NCBI GenBank assembly: GCA_003439945.1
Contig: QVRM01002399.1
Coordinates: 62,001 to 126,000 of the forward strand
DNA length: 64,000 bases
Origin: Dermanyssus gallinae
Lineage: Eukaryota > Arthropoda > Arachnida > Mesostigmata > Dermanyssidae
Direction of reading: 5' to 3'
Shown here: positions 37,801 through 49,347 of the stretch, piece by piece
How the letters are laid out: every line of letters starts with the position of its first letter
How positions within the stretch are numbered: the first letter of the stretch is position 1
Notes under the pieces: model-generated
The model's database searches: none
Told to the model about the DNA's origin: nothing
What the model saw: the letters and a program-made list of their open reading frames with translations, nothing else
Position numbers and translations under genes: made by a program

Positions 37801-38654
37801 CATGCTCAACCCATCGATGCGTCAGGCCTTTGATTAATTCCTTAAGTTTTCTTGCTTTGCATTTACTGCGCGCCCAGCGGTGCGCAGTCCTTACAGGCGC
37901 CTGTTACTTAGTCAAAAAAAAACAACGCCGCGCCATTCAAACTTTCTCCACATGAACTTTTGGCGAATTTTTAGTGCAATACTAGTTTTAAACAATGTAT
38001 ACCATGCTGCGCTTAACATATATTTTTGGCACAAATAACCCATGTACATTGTCTCTGCCTTGCATTATAATACATGTTCCGTCGCAGAGTCGCAGGTCCG
38101 ACGCGAGGTCGATTTGGTCTTTATTCTCGACATCTAAACGTTACACGAAATTTGCTTCGTCTATATGTTTTAAGTAAAGTCGTACGTGCCTCATTTAGTC
38201 GTAGCTAGTGGCAATCTCGAAAATGCCTCTTCTTATAAACTCCCATACACCATGTTTTCTGAAAGAGGTTGTTCTGCCTTTTACAAATGCAACGAAATCC
38301 AACGGTTACCACTTGGGAAATCGCGGAAAAAGTTGAAGTTGACCAAGCACATTGACTATTGACTGGATGCTCAAGAAATGTTACTCAGTTACTTGGCTTT
38401 ATCAACCAATGGTGGGGTTACATGTTGCGCTTAAAGGAAAACACACATTAACATATCTGTATATGAATCACAGTTTAGGAAGTCGAGTCAACAAAACTGC
38501 TCTATTGCATCTTTGGAGGTGATATATATTACATGTACAGCAAATCGCATGGCCTGGTGTTATAATTTGCAGCGCTTCCAAGAACTAAACTAAGAATAAT
38601 GTTATATCTCGGTAGCTGGGTTTCTTGCAAACCGAGTAACGTCAACAAATTGAC
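37801..38654. other. unassigned sequence
   Basis: No gene or repeat is recognised. The right end should be where mariner copy 2 began, but no left terminal repeat is visible. Confidence 0.3.
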
Positions 38655-39518
38655 GCGCATGATTTCTTCTTGACTGCACTTTTCTCCTCAATCGCCACTA
38701 CCAAGCTTCGTTCTTGAATCGTTTGGTAATCTGCGACAAAGAGTAAGTCTTCTAGGAGAATGTAACAGTGCAAATATTCATATTCTAGCTTGCAGGCCTC
38801 AGGTAACCCAAGCGAAACGTTTACTCGAATAAAGTCATGTTATGTTATTAGTTAGATATCAGAGGCACCGATCACTTTGAACTCCTGAATGGAACTAGAC
38901 GATTTCAACTGTTAACAACTTCAATAGTTGACCCAAACTAGTCCACAACTCGTAAACAGGAAAAGGGTCATCTTTCACCAAGACAACACGTGTGATTAAC
39001 ACTAGCCTTATAAATTTATACGGCCTGGGCTAGAAACCTAATTTTTCGGGCTGGCCCTTAGCCAACATTTAACGCCCACGGGACTGCTTTCGCATTTGCT
39101 TCGTGAGACGGACCCCATAAAAACAAATGTGCAATGGTGGGGCCTGAACGCGTGCATCTATGTGTCTCCTCCGGTCGCGAGTCGCACGCGCATGCACCAC
39201 GCCACCGGGCTCGACTGGGCTGGAAACCTATTGAGCAACTACGATACTCTTCGAAACTTTCATCATTCAGATTATCGCTAACCCCTAATAGGTCTCTCCA
39301 AAACAAATGGACCTGACTGACTCGATTTTCGAGGACGTTCAAAACGATGTACAGCTTTTTTTGTGCCCAAGCAACAATACTTTTACAAAAGGCGAATCAA
39401 AAAGCGTTAGCAAGATATTACTGAAATAGAAGCAGACTATATTTATGAATCAATAAACCCGTATGTTTGTGCAAATTCGTGTATTCGCTTTAGCAAAAAA
39501 CGGCAAGGACTTTTGCAT

Positions 39519-39522
<4 letters not shown>
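38655..39522 (+). mobile_element. mariner-like transposon, 5'-truncated, interrupted by a SINE (copy 2)
   Basis: Same family as copy 1: the DNA from about 38660 to 38770 matches 7545-7660 closely, and the 3' ends match (39440-39522 with 7880-7957). Transposase blocks in broken frames are: a piece corresponding to the DEKW region, with a stop replacing the Trp (about 38740); IRGTDHFELL (38860-38890); IFHQDNT near 38970; LGWKPIEQLRY (39217 onward) with SLQN further on, corresponding to the LGWE..PYSPDL..SLQN block; and a C-terminal piece VQNDVQLFLCPSN. The right terminal repeat ends at 39522 beside a (TA)n array. A SINE splits the element at 39041-39214. Confidence 0.82.
39041..39214 (-). mobile_element. 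tRNA-derived SINE, copy 5, nested in mariner copy 2
   Basis: Minus-strand SINE with head, body and tail hairpin GGCTAA-GGG-CCAGCC, which pairs through G-U changes. Target duplications CTGGGCTAGAAACCTA (39025-39040) and CTGGGCTGGAAACCTA (39215-39230) match at 15 of 16. Removing the insert restores the order of mariner transposase blocks, so this SINE moved after the mariner arrived. Confidence 0.93.

Positions 39523-39568
<46 letters not shown>
39523..39568. repeat. (TA)n microsatellite at the mariner 3' end
   Basis: An almost pure (TA)n run starting immediately at the mariner right terminal repeat. Mariner inserts at TA, so the array may have been the target. Confidence 0.9.
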
Positions 39569-41560
39569 CAAGTGAATTCGAAAATCAGGTACCATAGCTT
39601 TCAGTCGTTCGAGCCTATTCGACCCGACAGCCGCTACTTTCCGAATATGAACTGTGTTGCATAATTCACTTCCTTGCCTAGTAAAGAGGGTAGCAATAAT
39701 ACAAATAGTAATACCAAGTGGTAGTAGTAGTAGTCGTATCGTAGTTGAAAGAGAATGCTAATAATAATAATAACAATAATAACAAGATGCTCTTCGTTGC
39801 ACGGTGTGAGTTACTATTGGAAAAGGAGTGGATATTGGCGTTGCCACTGTCAGACATTCTAAGCGTTGGAGGTCTATGGAGCTCATCTGGGATTCAGAGC
39901 GGATTGCTTCCATACTACTGAGTCGCGATCTGCAATAGAAAAGTGGGGAGGTAGCCCGTTTATGGATGCATCTTGTCGGAGAGAGATAGGGGAACAGAGC
40001 AGAGATAAAGTAACACATAAATGAGCATTAGCTTGCGGGGGGCTGCAACCAGCCCACGTGTAGTCTAGTAGACGCGGTGCCAGCATCTTTGCCAACCTCC
40101 GCAAGTGTGGGCACTCGAGGATGTGGTCACGGTAGCCACATCAGATGCGTGTAGAGCTGCTTCTGCTTGAGGGTGGAGCGACTTACTACCACATGGACTG
40201 CCCTGGCCAACAAATAAACTGAATGTTTCCCCAGCTTCTTCTGTAGGCCAAAACCTATACATGCGCGCCTTAAGCTGCGTTGTAAGTGCTACGCAGATGG
40301 ACACACAAATCACGCAAGACGTGTCGCATTTAGTATACACTAAATTCAACTTTTGCCACGAAAACGCCGTTGTGCATATATAAACAGGTGCTCCCAGACA
40401 GATAGCAAATCACGGTCCATTAAAGAAAAGCGTAACTTTCTGCGTTTCCGTTGATCTAGTCCTGATAGTTTTCTGTTTTTAGAGGAAGCATTAATACGTC
40501 TACGTAGATAAAATACTTAAGCTCGCTGTAAATATGACCTTGGGTCAAATAGTCATGTAAGAAACGCACATGCGCGTAGAGAGGAGAGCGCGTGTCAACG
40601 TCCGCCCTCTCCATAGCGTTCGTACGGCGGAGCCACAGCGAAGGATATTATGTGATCTTTTTTGTAGCCCATTGGCTGTTTTTACATTTATTTCCAATAC
40701 GTTAGCTGCAGAACAATGCACTCCCTATTTGGCCTTAGCAGCAGTCTAAGTTGTGATCACAAAGGAGACAGAGATACAGGTAAAAGCTAAGATGGAAATC
40801 TGAGTCGTGTTGATGGCCAAAAAATGGCGTTGTTGTTGTTGTTTTTGTTGTCGTTATTGTTTTTATTGTTGTTGTTGTTGTTGCTATCGTCATCTTTTTT
40901 AAGATTATTGTCGTCCTTTTCTGGTCAGTATTATATTGCATATTCACTATTGTTTTGGTTGTGGCTGTTGCTGATGGTGATACGATATTACCGCCAATGT
41001 TGTAGCTACATATTTGCTGGGGCTACTTGCAAGGTTTCAATAGAAAGACTGGTAAACTGAAACGGAAGCCTTGTACCCAATCTTTGCTTGTCGAAGCAAT
41101 CTTGGACACGGCAGTACGATGAAAATTCGCTTTCTGTTTATATTTCTCTTCCAGGCTATATTATGTCAGCTCGTGAGCCTTACGAGCGAGCGACTGATGA
41201 AATAAGAATTCAAGGCTTTTTGTGAAGTATGGCATGCATTTTTGCACGCGTGTCGATTGTTCATTATACACAACGTCTTAGATTAGGTAGAACAGCTTGT
41301 AATATCGTATGCTTGAGTTGACGCGTTCCCTAATCGAAAGATGGCCTGTTTTGATCTTTGCATAGAAGTTTATGCAAACACATAGAGACTTGGCAATGCT
41401 TCTAAAATGTATTTCATAGAATCCAAAAAACATTCTTCTCTGAAGGCAATTTCATTAATTCAATCAGAGGTGAGGGAAAACGCGTAGCATCCAGGGTGAT
41501 CCGGTAAACCGCAACTCCTTTACTTTATTGCTAATTGATTGCGTTTCCTTTGCTTGAAGA
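39569..41560. repeat. unassigned sequence with short triplet arrays
   Basis: GTA and AAT triplets lie at 39720-39785, and TTG triplets at 40825-40885. Short leucine-rich or Thr-rich frames follow from these. No gene is recognised. Confidence 0.35.
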
Positions 41561-41569
41561 GAGTATAAA

Positions 41570-41870
41570 ATAATGGCTGCACACCGTAATCTCTGTGCCA
41601 ATAACCCCATAACACCCATGGTAAAGGAGCTCCATCTTCGGTGAAAAGGGTTTGATGCAAATGCCAGGAAAGCCGACGCTATTATATTTGGACATAATCT
41701 ACGGGTCTCGATCAAATTGCGGCACCCGATCTCTTGCACAGTGAATGAAAATACACCCATACGTTGGCTTGTAATTGCGCTGATCTCGTGCAGACTTTGA
41801 AATACATATGTGCACCGGTTGATAATATCTACCGTACATGAGCGCTGTATGAATGTAGGCAAGCAGTCAA
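41570..41870 (+). pseudogene. LINE RT relic (after the catalytic palm)
   Basis: A plus-strand stretch near 41648-41700 gives NARKADAIIFGHNL, which resembles the K-T/S-E-x-x-x-F block after the YADD motif. It is followed near 41757 by TPIRWL, resembling the conserved IRWLGV strand in LINE reverse transcriptases. Stops break the frame on both sides. The longer minus-strand frame over the same bases (41862-41464) is judged a shadow. Confidence 0.45.
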
Positions 41871-43080
41871 ATGATAGCTCCCTTTTCCATTACAACAGTT
41901 GGCAGGTGAGTGTACGCTTATCTAACTAAACGTATAGATCGCAGCTGTGTTCAGTGCATTGGGTTCGTATGTCTGTTATATTTCTTTGCCAAGCAGACTT
42001 GGTATCCAAGAGAGTTGTACTAATGGAAATATTCGCGTTCATAACCATTCATTGCTAATACCTAGACTTGGTCCAGATATGTCCCTGCTAGAGAAATTAG
42101 CTCCGTTAATTAGGGCTTGAGTATAGGTGTATTTTGACGTGGTCCTTATCGTCACTATGCATTTTTAATAGGTAGTTTTCGCGTTCATAATTAGTGCTTG
42201 CGCTGCTGTGTTGCACTTAATGGGCGCAGCAAAATTTTACACTTGCACTCTGGCCTAAACTATGTATAATCCCAGCTCAACAACTGAAGTTTGTTCAATC
42301 TAAGTGCTCATAATTAGTCCGCAATGCAGCATATAATATTGATAACATGGGATATCTTAAAACAGCATTACTTCGGTATGGACAACAAAAAACTTACGCG
42401 GGCTTTTGCATGGCTCTTCGATATGCTTCGCGTGGCTCTTGTCTTATCTCTTTTTGCAAAGCGCACATGTCGTTCTCACATGGCCTCCTTTGAGACTTCT
42501 GGTGACTGTGACGTAGTCCGTCCTCCATTACGATGATGGATTGAAATAATGTATGTTTCTAATAATAATGTTTTATTAAAGCATTTACATTGATTTTATT
42601 ATTAGAAGCATTTTACTCCAGTTGGTGCGTGCATGAGCATCTATTGGAGAAGGCGTCGTATTTAGGAAGTCTTGTATCAGCGGCCATTATCTGGCAACCT
42701 ATATTTTAACCAAACTCAGCCAAAAATATTTTCTCTTAACAGCTTCACTTAGAATAAGAGCACTCTCCATGACACGGTCAGTTAGGGATTGCTAGCTACC
42801 ATTCGTATCTCTAGTGGAGAGTTCCGCGCAGCGTCGTCAACGTGAGAGGCAAAGTTATTTTTGAATTGTTGTTGTTCTTCATAAAGGAAATTACCCTGAG
42901 TAGTACACTCATCAGAGAATCTGTAAACGAAACCAAATTTGCAAAATGTCAAATTGGACCATACTACATTATGAAGAAAATCTTAGCGATCACTACTATT
43001 AGAATTTGACGTGAATTCGACGTCACCCCATCAGCAGCTCTTTCTGCCCAGTTAGTTAATCCGGCTAAAACCACCTGACG
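41871..43080. other. unassigned sequence
   Basis: No gene or array is recognised. It may include decayed LINE sequence leading into the RT relic to the right. Confidence 0.3.
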
Positions 43081-43740
43081 GAGCTGCTAGCAAGGCTGAC
43101 AAGGATCCCAGAAGAAAAAGATGAACCTGAAAACAATCAGGATTTTCAGAACATTACAGAGGAGGATATTCAGAATATTATGGCAAGAAAGCGAGAGGCA
43201 AACGCATCTAAAACGGCTCTGCCTAGTTTTGCCAAAATAGTGGTGGAACGTGGAGATCACAGCAGCCCACAGACGCGGCATCCTCGTCATGGCAACGATT
43301 TTCCAGGACAAGGCGTAGCAGAATAAATGAGACAAGTAAGATATCCATAATGGAGTACTGCTGGATGTTAAAAATGCATTTAATGGCCTGCGTTGGAAGG
43401 TAATCCTGAAGACGCTTAAGAAAAAGTTCCGACCTGCCTTCGTCGGGATATTTCAAACTGAGGAATTTGAATTCGACATGACAGCTGGAGTTTTCCAGGG
43501 CTCATTCTCGGTCCTCTGTCATGAAACTTGGCGTACGTCGACGTCTTACGCTTAAGTAATCTTATAGAGGAACAGAGATACTAGCGTATGCGGATCACCT
43601 CGCCGTTTTAGTACAGGGCGGTTTTCCTCAGCAACAGTAACTTAGAGTGAATGTCCCCCTGACCGAGATTTTGATATAGAGGGGGAAGCGGGCTTGATGC
43701 TGGCTTTGACCAAAAGCGAGTGGAGTTCTCCTGCTTGACG
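43080..43740 (+). pseudogene. LINE RT palm relic, R1/Jockey-like
   Basis: Three RT blocks occur in order on the plus strand with frame shifts. Motif A is LLDVKNAFNGLRW (43358-43396), with its Asp codon at 43364. Motif B is AGVFQGS near 43484-43504. Motif C is AYADHLAVLV near 43584-43613, where the second Asp of YADD has become His. A later piece, AGLMLALTKSEW (about 43696-43731), matches the block after the palm. The changed catalytic residue and stops mean no activity. Confidence 0.7.
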
Positions 43741-44553
43741 TGAAAATGGAGCCCGCTCCCTTAGCTAACCTGGAACGGCCAAGGAAGAAAAGACCCCGTA
43801 AGCATATCGGGGCGGCTAAGGTAGGGATGCAACTATTTATCCTCTCGATTGTTTTAATGTATTGTTTGCGCAGGTCCTAGTTGCATGTAGGAATGGAGAC
43901 ATGACTGGTTTTTAGTGGATTTTAGCCCCATATTACCGGCCAACAGTTGCAGCTCTGCCATCCTGCTATGGTGTCCGTGTGTGCGTAACACATTTTTTCA
44001 GTTAATACGTAAATAAAAAAAAAGTCTTGAGCAACCATTGCTCATCAAGAAGTATGATTTAAAAAAAATCGATGAAGAACATGCTTGGCGCTAAAATTTC
44101 TAAAACAGGTATAATGCTCTCTACAGGTCAGCTTCCAGGATACGATGGGTCTGGATAATTGATTTCGTTTTTTTTAAAGGAATAAATACGCTTTTGGCGC
44201 TTACTAATTTTAATATTTACAGTTAATATTTACATCTCGTTAAGTTAGAGTAAGAAATAAAATATGCCTAAACTCCCCAGTTAAAGCCCGGGGGTAACTT
44301 TGACTTGCTTTCGGGGTGATTCCCTTGAGGGCACGAGTTGTACATGCTGTGAGCGCTTTCCTCGTAATATTTGCATTAGTAACATTTTCCCCGTTCGAGA
44401 ATTATTGGCAAAATAAATTCACGGATGTTTGACATTCGCTGAACTCCGATACGGCTGGTTAATGCTCACCTTTCGATGGTGTAGCAGTCGGGTACCTGCT
44501 GTCTTGGCGTAATATGCACTATGAGCGGCTGACCAATACAATCTAGATTTACA
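43741..44553. other. unassigned sequence
   Basis: Nothing is recognised here. It may separate two parts of one LINE (the palm at 43.4 kb and the later block at 45.3 kb), with SINE copy 6 in between. Confidence 0.3.
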
Positions 44554-44565
44554 ACAAATCATCTT

Positions 44566-44726
44566 GTCGAGCCCGGTAGCGTGGTGCATTCGCGTGCGTC
44601 TCGGAGACACATAGGTGCACGGGCTCGAGCCCCACCGTTGCACATCTGCATTTATGGGATCCGCCTCACAAAGCAATGCGAAAGCAATCCCGTGGACGGT
44701 AAATGTTGGCTGAAGATCAGCCCAAA
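44566..44726 (+). mobile_element. tRNA-derived SINE, copy 6 (internal deletion)
   Basis: Plus-strand copy starting GTCGAGCCCGGTAGCG, with B box GGCTCGAGCCCC near 44621. The tail hairpin GGCTGA-AGA-TCAGCC has an intact stem and a changed loop. About a dozen bases of the head (around 44600) are missing relative to the other copies. Target duplications are weak (ACAAATC at 44554-44560 and 44725-44731). Confidence 0.88.
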
Positions 44727-45239
44727 CAAATCCTAAATAGGCAATCGTTTAAAATAATTAGTTACCGAATTCGTGCATGTTCTGTTTGCATTCTTACTAA
44801 AGTTGTCTTTCTTGCGATCCTAGATGTATTGCCTAATACAAGGTGGGCACTGCCATTTGTATTATTTGTTGTGCCAATGGAACCTTCTCTATCCAAAAGA
44901 CGCCTAGATTGGCTTATTAAATTGTTCTTAAATGAAAGTCCTAAAACAATATATGTAAAGGTTAAGTTCCTTGCGGTCCTAAGCTCTTGCTCTAAAACGA
45001 CATGTGGTTTTTCTATGTGCTGGCTACGACGACGTCACGAGAACTAGCATATTCGTGTACACGTATGTATAAACATATTCCAACTAATTAAAATCTGCAG
45101 GGGCTTCAGGTTCGTTTGTGATTCCACCGTCGTCTGCTAACCAGAGGAGGAGTCGGAATCCCCAATGACAGCAAGAGAAATTCAACCACTGGGGGGCGGC
45201 CCCGGAGAAAAGTTAGAGGGCTCATTCTTAACCTTAAGG

Positions 45240-45540
45240 CTAGATATAGAGGAGAGTTCGATTGTTACCTGACTCACTTTTTTACAGACTACCGTCAATG
45301 CCAAGCTTACTTGGAAAAAAACAAGAAAAGCGAGCATAATTGCTAGTTTAAGTTTACTATTCGAGTGGTAGAGTTAGTAGGTGATGTACTGCGCACACTT
45401 ACGGACTACGCCGCCTTTGGCCATACACAAAAGACCCCCACACACATGGCAGCAATAGATGTGGTTGAGACAGGCATGAGGCAAGAGGTCGCGTTTTTAC
45501 CTGTGATTTCATCTCTAGGTAAACGGCAAGAGACAGACCC
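45240..45540 (+). pseudogene. LINE RT relic (thumb region), R1/Jockey-like
   Basis: A plus-strand frame from about 45293 gives NAKLTWKKTRKASIIASLSL, which resembles the L-T-W-x-x-H...K-A block after the RT palm in R1/Jockey-like LINEs. A following piece, TLTDYAAFGHT (about 45398-45430), resembles the L-x-Y-A-x-x-V-W-A block. Frames shift between the pieces. Confidence 0.5.
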
Positions 45541-47280
45541 GCAACCGAGCTGTTTAGGCTAAAATAAAATCTTGAAAGGCTAAGCTTCACTGCCTAATAA
45601 ACGCGATGTTTTAAAACTAGCTAAATAAAAATCTGTAGATGGAGCAGCCGCAAAACCAATAAAGCAAATAGAGTGAGCAAGCTTTGTGTCGACAGTGTGC
45701 ACTTTGTGCATATTTGTTGATACGACCGAGTGCACGGGATAGTAGGTTTTATTAACTAGAAACTACATCTTTAGCGAAAGCATTATCAAATGACCGTTAA
45801 TGATATATACATCGACCCGATCCCTGAACATTCTGGAAAAATATTTTTTACTGGCATATAATTGTTTTTACGTTTATTAAAGCATAGGCTTATTATGTAG
45901 AACACACGATGAGAAGAAAAATAAATAAAAAAAACATATGTATTGGATATTCCAGTGCTGCGTACACAGGCCATAAGCCTTACGAACTATACCACTATAT
46001 CGTTGTACATAAGATGTTGTAAATAAAACGCACCTAAAAACAGCTTGCAGGCAGCGGTTAAGAACTCGACGGATGACCCCGGCTGCTTAACCCGGATGGC
46101 GTCCGCCATACCTCTCGTCAGCCTATATTGCAGTGGACTGGACTGGCGCTAAAGCAAAATATTTGAGGACGGCAATGGCATAAACCTTAAGCGGAAAGGT
46201 ATTTTATTGGGTGTAGGCAATTGCGAAATAAAGTCCGCCCTCAGTAGCGATACTGCCTTGAGGTGGCTGTACGTCTGTATCAGGACGTTACAGCATTTTT
46301 TATGCTTTACTAAGAAACTTCTATAGTTCACTAAATGGTATTCTAAGACTTAGTACTAATCTTTTTTGTGTAAATGTATGGAAACATTTCTTAGTAACAG
46401 TACAGGATTAGTGAAATATGAATACACTACCTACGGAGGAACTACGTGTCTTTACTGAATAAAAGACAATTTTGCATCAACCTTCCGGTTGAGAACGGCT
46501 ACAAACCAGTTAGACAGAAAACCATTTAAAGCTTGTCGTGTCAACTTCTTGGTTAATACGACAAGTTTTAAATAATACAGCAAGGTGCTCAGTTTGTCGT
46601 CAGAAATGTGACTCAATGATTTTTTATGAAACCTGAATGTCCTTTACAGGACGTTATTGTCCTTTTAATTCTAAAATGTTTAATATTTTTTGTGGATAAT
46701 ATAGGGATCAATAGCCGTGAACGGGTTGCAATGTATTGCTTTAATTATAGGCGTGACAAAGCTTCAAGCAAATGGTGCCTTGGTCAAGTACATTTTTATG
46801 GATGGCCAGCCTGCTAAATCAGCCACCTGAAACTCGCTTTTTCATTGACATTCCAAAAAGTTATCTAAGATTTATAGTTTGCAGTGCAGCGTATTGCTTA
46901 CAGCCATAAGCTACTCGTAAATTACTGCCAGAAAAGGTCGCCTCTCCATACCTGTTGTTACCTGGCGCACATACGAGACTTTGACAGCGGAACAGGTTTA
47001 GTGGAGTCACTTGATGGAATGGATTGGTCGGTTGAGGATTTATGCATACTACTCGACTGCTATTTTAAACAGTGATGCTCTATTTACATAATTGAAATAT
47101 ATTACCAAGCCAAAAAAGTAAGATACCACCGATGGCATTTTATGCCATACAGATCACGATGACAAACGAAACCCTAACGTATACTGCGGTGTAGCGTCTG
47201 ATGGAACGCTGAAGAAGATATTCTGCTAGCCGGTTGTAAAACTGGACGACCGAACCCTTTGCCAGAGGAACTTTGGTGCG
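45541..47280. other. unassigned sequence
   Basis: No gene, array or transposon is recognised. Two short plus-strand frames (46626-46817 and 46884-47075) lack motifs. Confidence 0.3.
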
Positions 47281-47289
47281 GAAAGCACC

Positions 47290-48050
47290 ACCTAACCCTT
47301 CCGCCGGAGTAGTTCGGCTTCCGGAGAAGCCGGAGAACGCGTGCTGCACTCTACGTGCTTCACTCAAAACTAGAACGAGCTGCGGCAAAAGCAAAAGGTC
47401 ACTTGCACGCAGTTCTTATAAATTACGTCAAGCCGTTCGAAAAAGCACCGCATGATCTCTTGGTAAAGTAATGTGCACACGCGGGGGTTGATGGCTCTCT
47501 CCCAAGTGTAGTTTCGAGCTTCTTTCATGAAGACACCTTAAAAGGCAAGGAGGATATGTTGCGGGTAAAGCAAAATGTGGGAGCTCGGTAAGAAGGTCCA
47601 CTGAGCTGCGCCTCCTTCATTATTTTGCTTGCCCATTTTGTCGGCTTTGTCGACAGGAATACCGAAATGCCACAGTTGTTATGTAAGCAGATAGCGGTCG
47701 GTAATCACGACCTGGATGCCATCAGGCGCATCACTTCTCTGGCAAAGGCATCCCTTGTCTTAAAAGGGTTAGAAAGATCGCCATGAAGACTAGGGCTGTG
47801 TGAATTCAGACTTCATTGGAGTTTGCCATTTTGTCCTGGTATCTGAGACTTTAGCTGCATACAGTATGGGAACGCCTCACTCAGGCAAACTTGGTTTGCT
47901 TAAAAGGTGTTTCGCAATGTACATGAAGTGAGTACATCGTTTTTAATTACGAGTATGGAGCTGCTTTGTTTACCTAACGTCAGACTCTGCACTGGTCGTT
48001 GAGACAATTCAATTGAAGTTGAAGAAGCCGCATACAGTACCATACAAAAG
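47290..48050 (+). pseudogene. LINE RT relic with mutated catalytic blocks
   Basis: An open plus-strand stretch (about 47349-47462) contains LERAAAKAKG and then LINYVKPFEKAPHDLL, which corresponds to RT motif A but with the catalytic Asp replaced by Asn. GVDGSLPSVVSSFF follows near 47490. A motif-B-like piece ending PLSCASFIILLAHFVGF has a stop in it (about 47590-47650). IAVGNHDL near 47693 occupies the YADD position. It belongs to a LINE type like the one at 51.8-52.3 kb and is inactive. Confidence 0.6.
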
Positions 48051-49270
48051 ATTTGTTTTGCAATAGGAAAAGAAAGTTAAAAAAATCGACCACAGGTTGG
48101 AACCCTAGATATTTTCAGTGCCTCTCACGTCTAGTCTGGTCTTGATGTGACAATCACGACGTCTTTACTAGATACATATTGCATTGCTATCATCATCTGG
48201 ACTATTCGAATGCAATGTTGAATGTGCCCCCAAGCGTCTACGAAGTATCATACGTCTTCATTTCGGGCCCTCACACAGAGATCGCTGCACTGCCTCATTC
48301 GAATAACACACCAAGAGCAGCTGACAACATTTTAAGTAGCAATGTTATATGCTCAATATAAGAAAAATAATTGTGATGAATTTATTCTGTTGCAATGAAG
48401 GGTAGACAAAACGGTTTGTCGTGCCCAGTGCCGGTAAATAAGGCCTTTGTCATTCTCTCGCTAACGTGGTCTCAAAAGCAAAATCTGTATACCATAATAT
48501 AGGAAGCTAGCAGCGTGTTACGACGAGTTTACTCTACAGAGGTCGATCTCGGTACGTACGCAGGCGACGTGTTGTAGACTAATCTGCTCACAGTTATTCT
48601 CATAGCGCTGACACACAAGCCTAAGATATTTCGTTTTCTCCAATGCGGTCATATTGCGGATTAAGCTGGGCAACCTTATTGTTGAATACTAACTTGCTAC
48701 ATTAGGCCTATATCGTGTCACGTTACATATGACATACAGAGTATGCGCTACTTCGCCAACATGGTTTCGAAACTTGAGATCATTCGACACAATTATACCT
48801 AGGTCACAAAACGTGCGAACCTTAGGAACACCATGTTTATCATGAGCGTAATAAAAATCTAACGTAATGAGCGTAAAACGACCTATCGGAAAAAAAAATC
48901 ACTGGGAAACAGGCAAGTCAATGTCCTTACCCACGGCCTAACAGCCACGCGATCAGTAGGCGCCGGCAGCAGTTTTTTTGCTTGATAAAAGCGTAAAAGC
49001 GCTCTTTTAAAAAGCTTTTCTGGTTAGAGTCAATAACACAAGCAGTAATTTTGACACAATTATGAATTGTAATGTTTTTCAAAATAAAACATATAGTATT
49101 GCCCTGAAAGGCAGAGCGAAAATTAGCTACATGATTTTGTCTTACTTTTTAAACACAGGTATAAGTACAAGTATGTAGGTCATAAATTGGTGACAATAAG
49201 TTTCGATAGTTCGTGCGTATATCACAACAGGGAGATGCGCTAAACGCTCACGTATACTAACTGTGCAAGC
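48051..49270. other. unassigned sequence
   Basis: No gene or transposon is recognised. Confidence 0.3.
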
Positions 49271-49274
49271 ACAT

Positions 49275-49277
49275 TTA

Positions 49278-49347
<70 letters not shown>

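Noticed and set aside
41464..41862. 132-codon minus-strand frame
   Set aside because: The opposite strand of the same bases carries LINE RT-like blocks, so this frame is most likely a shadow.
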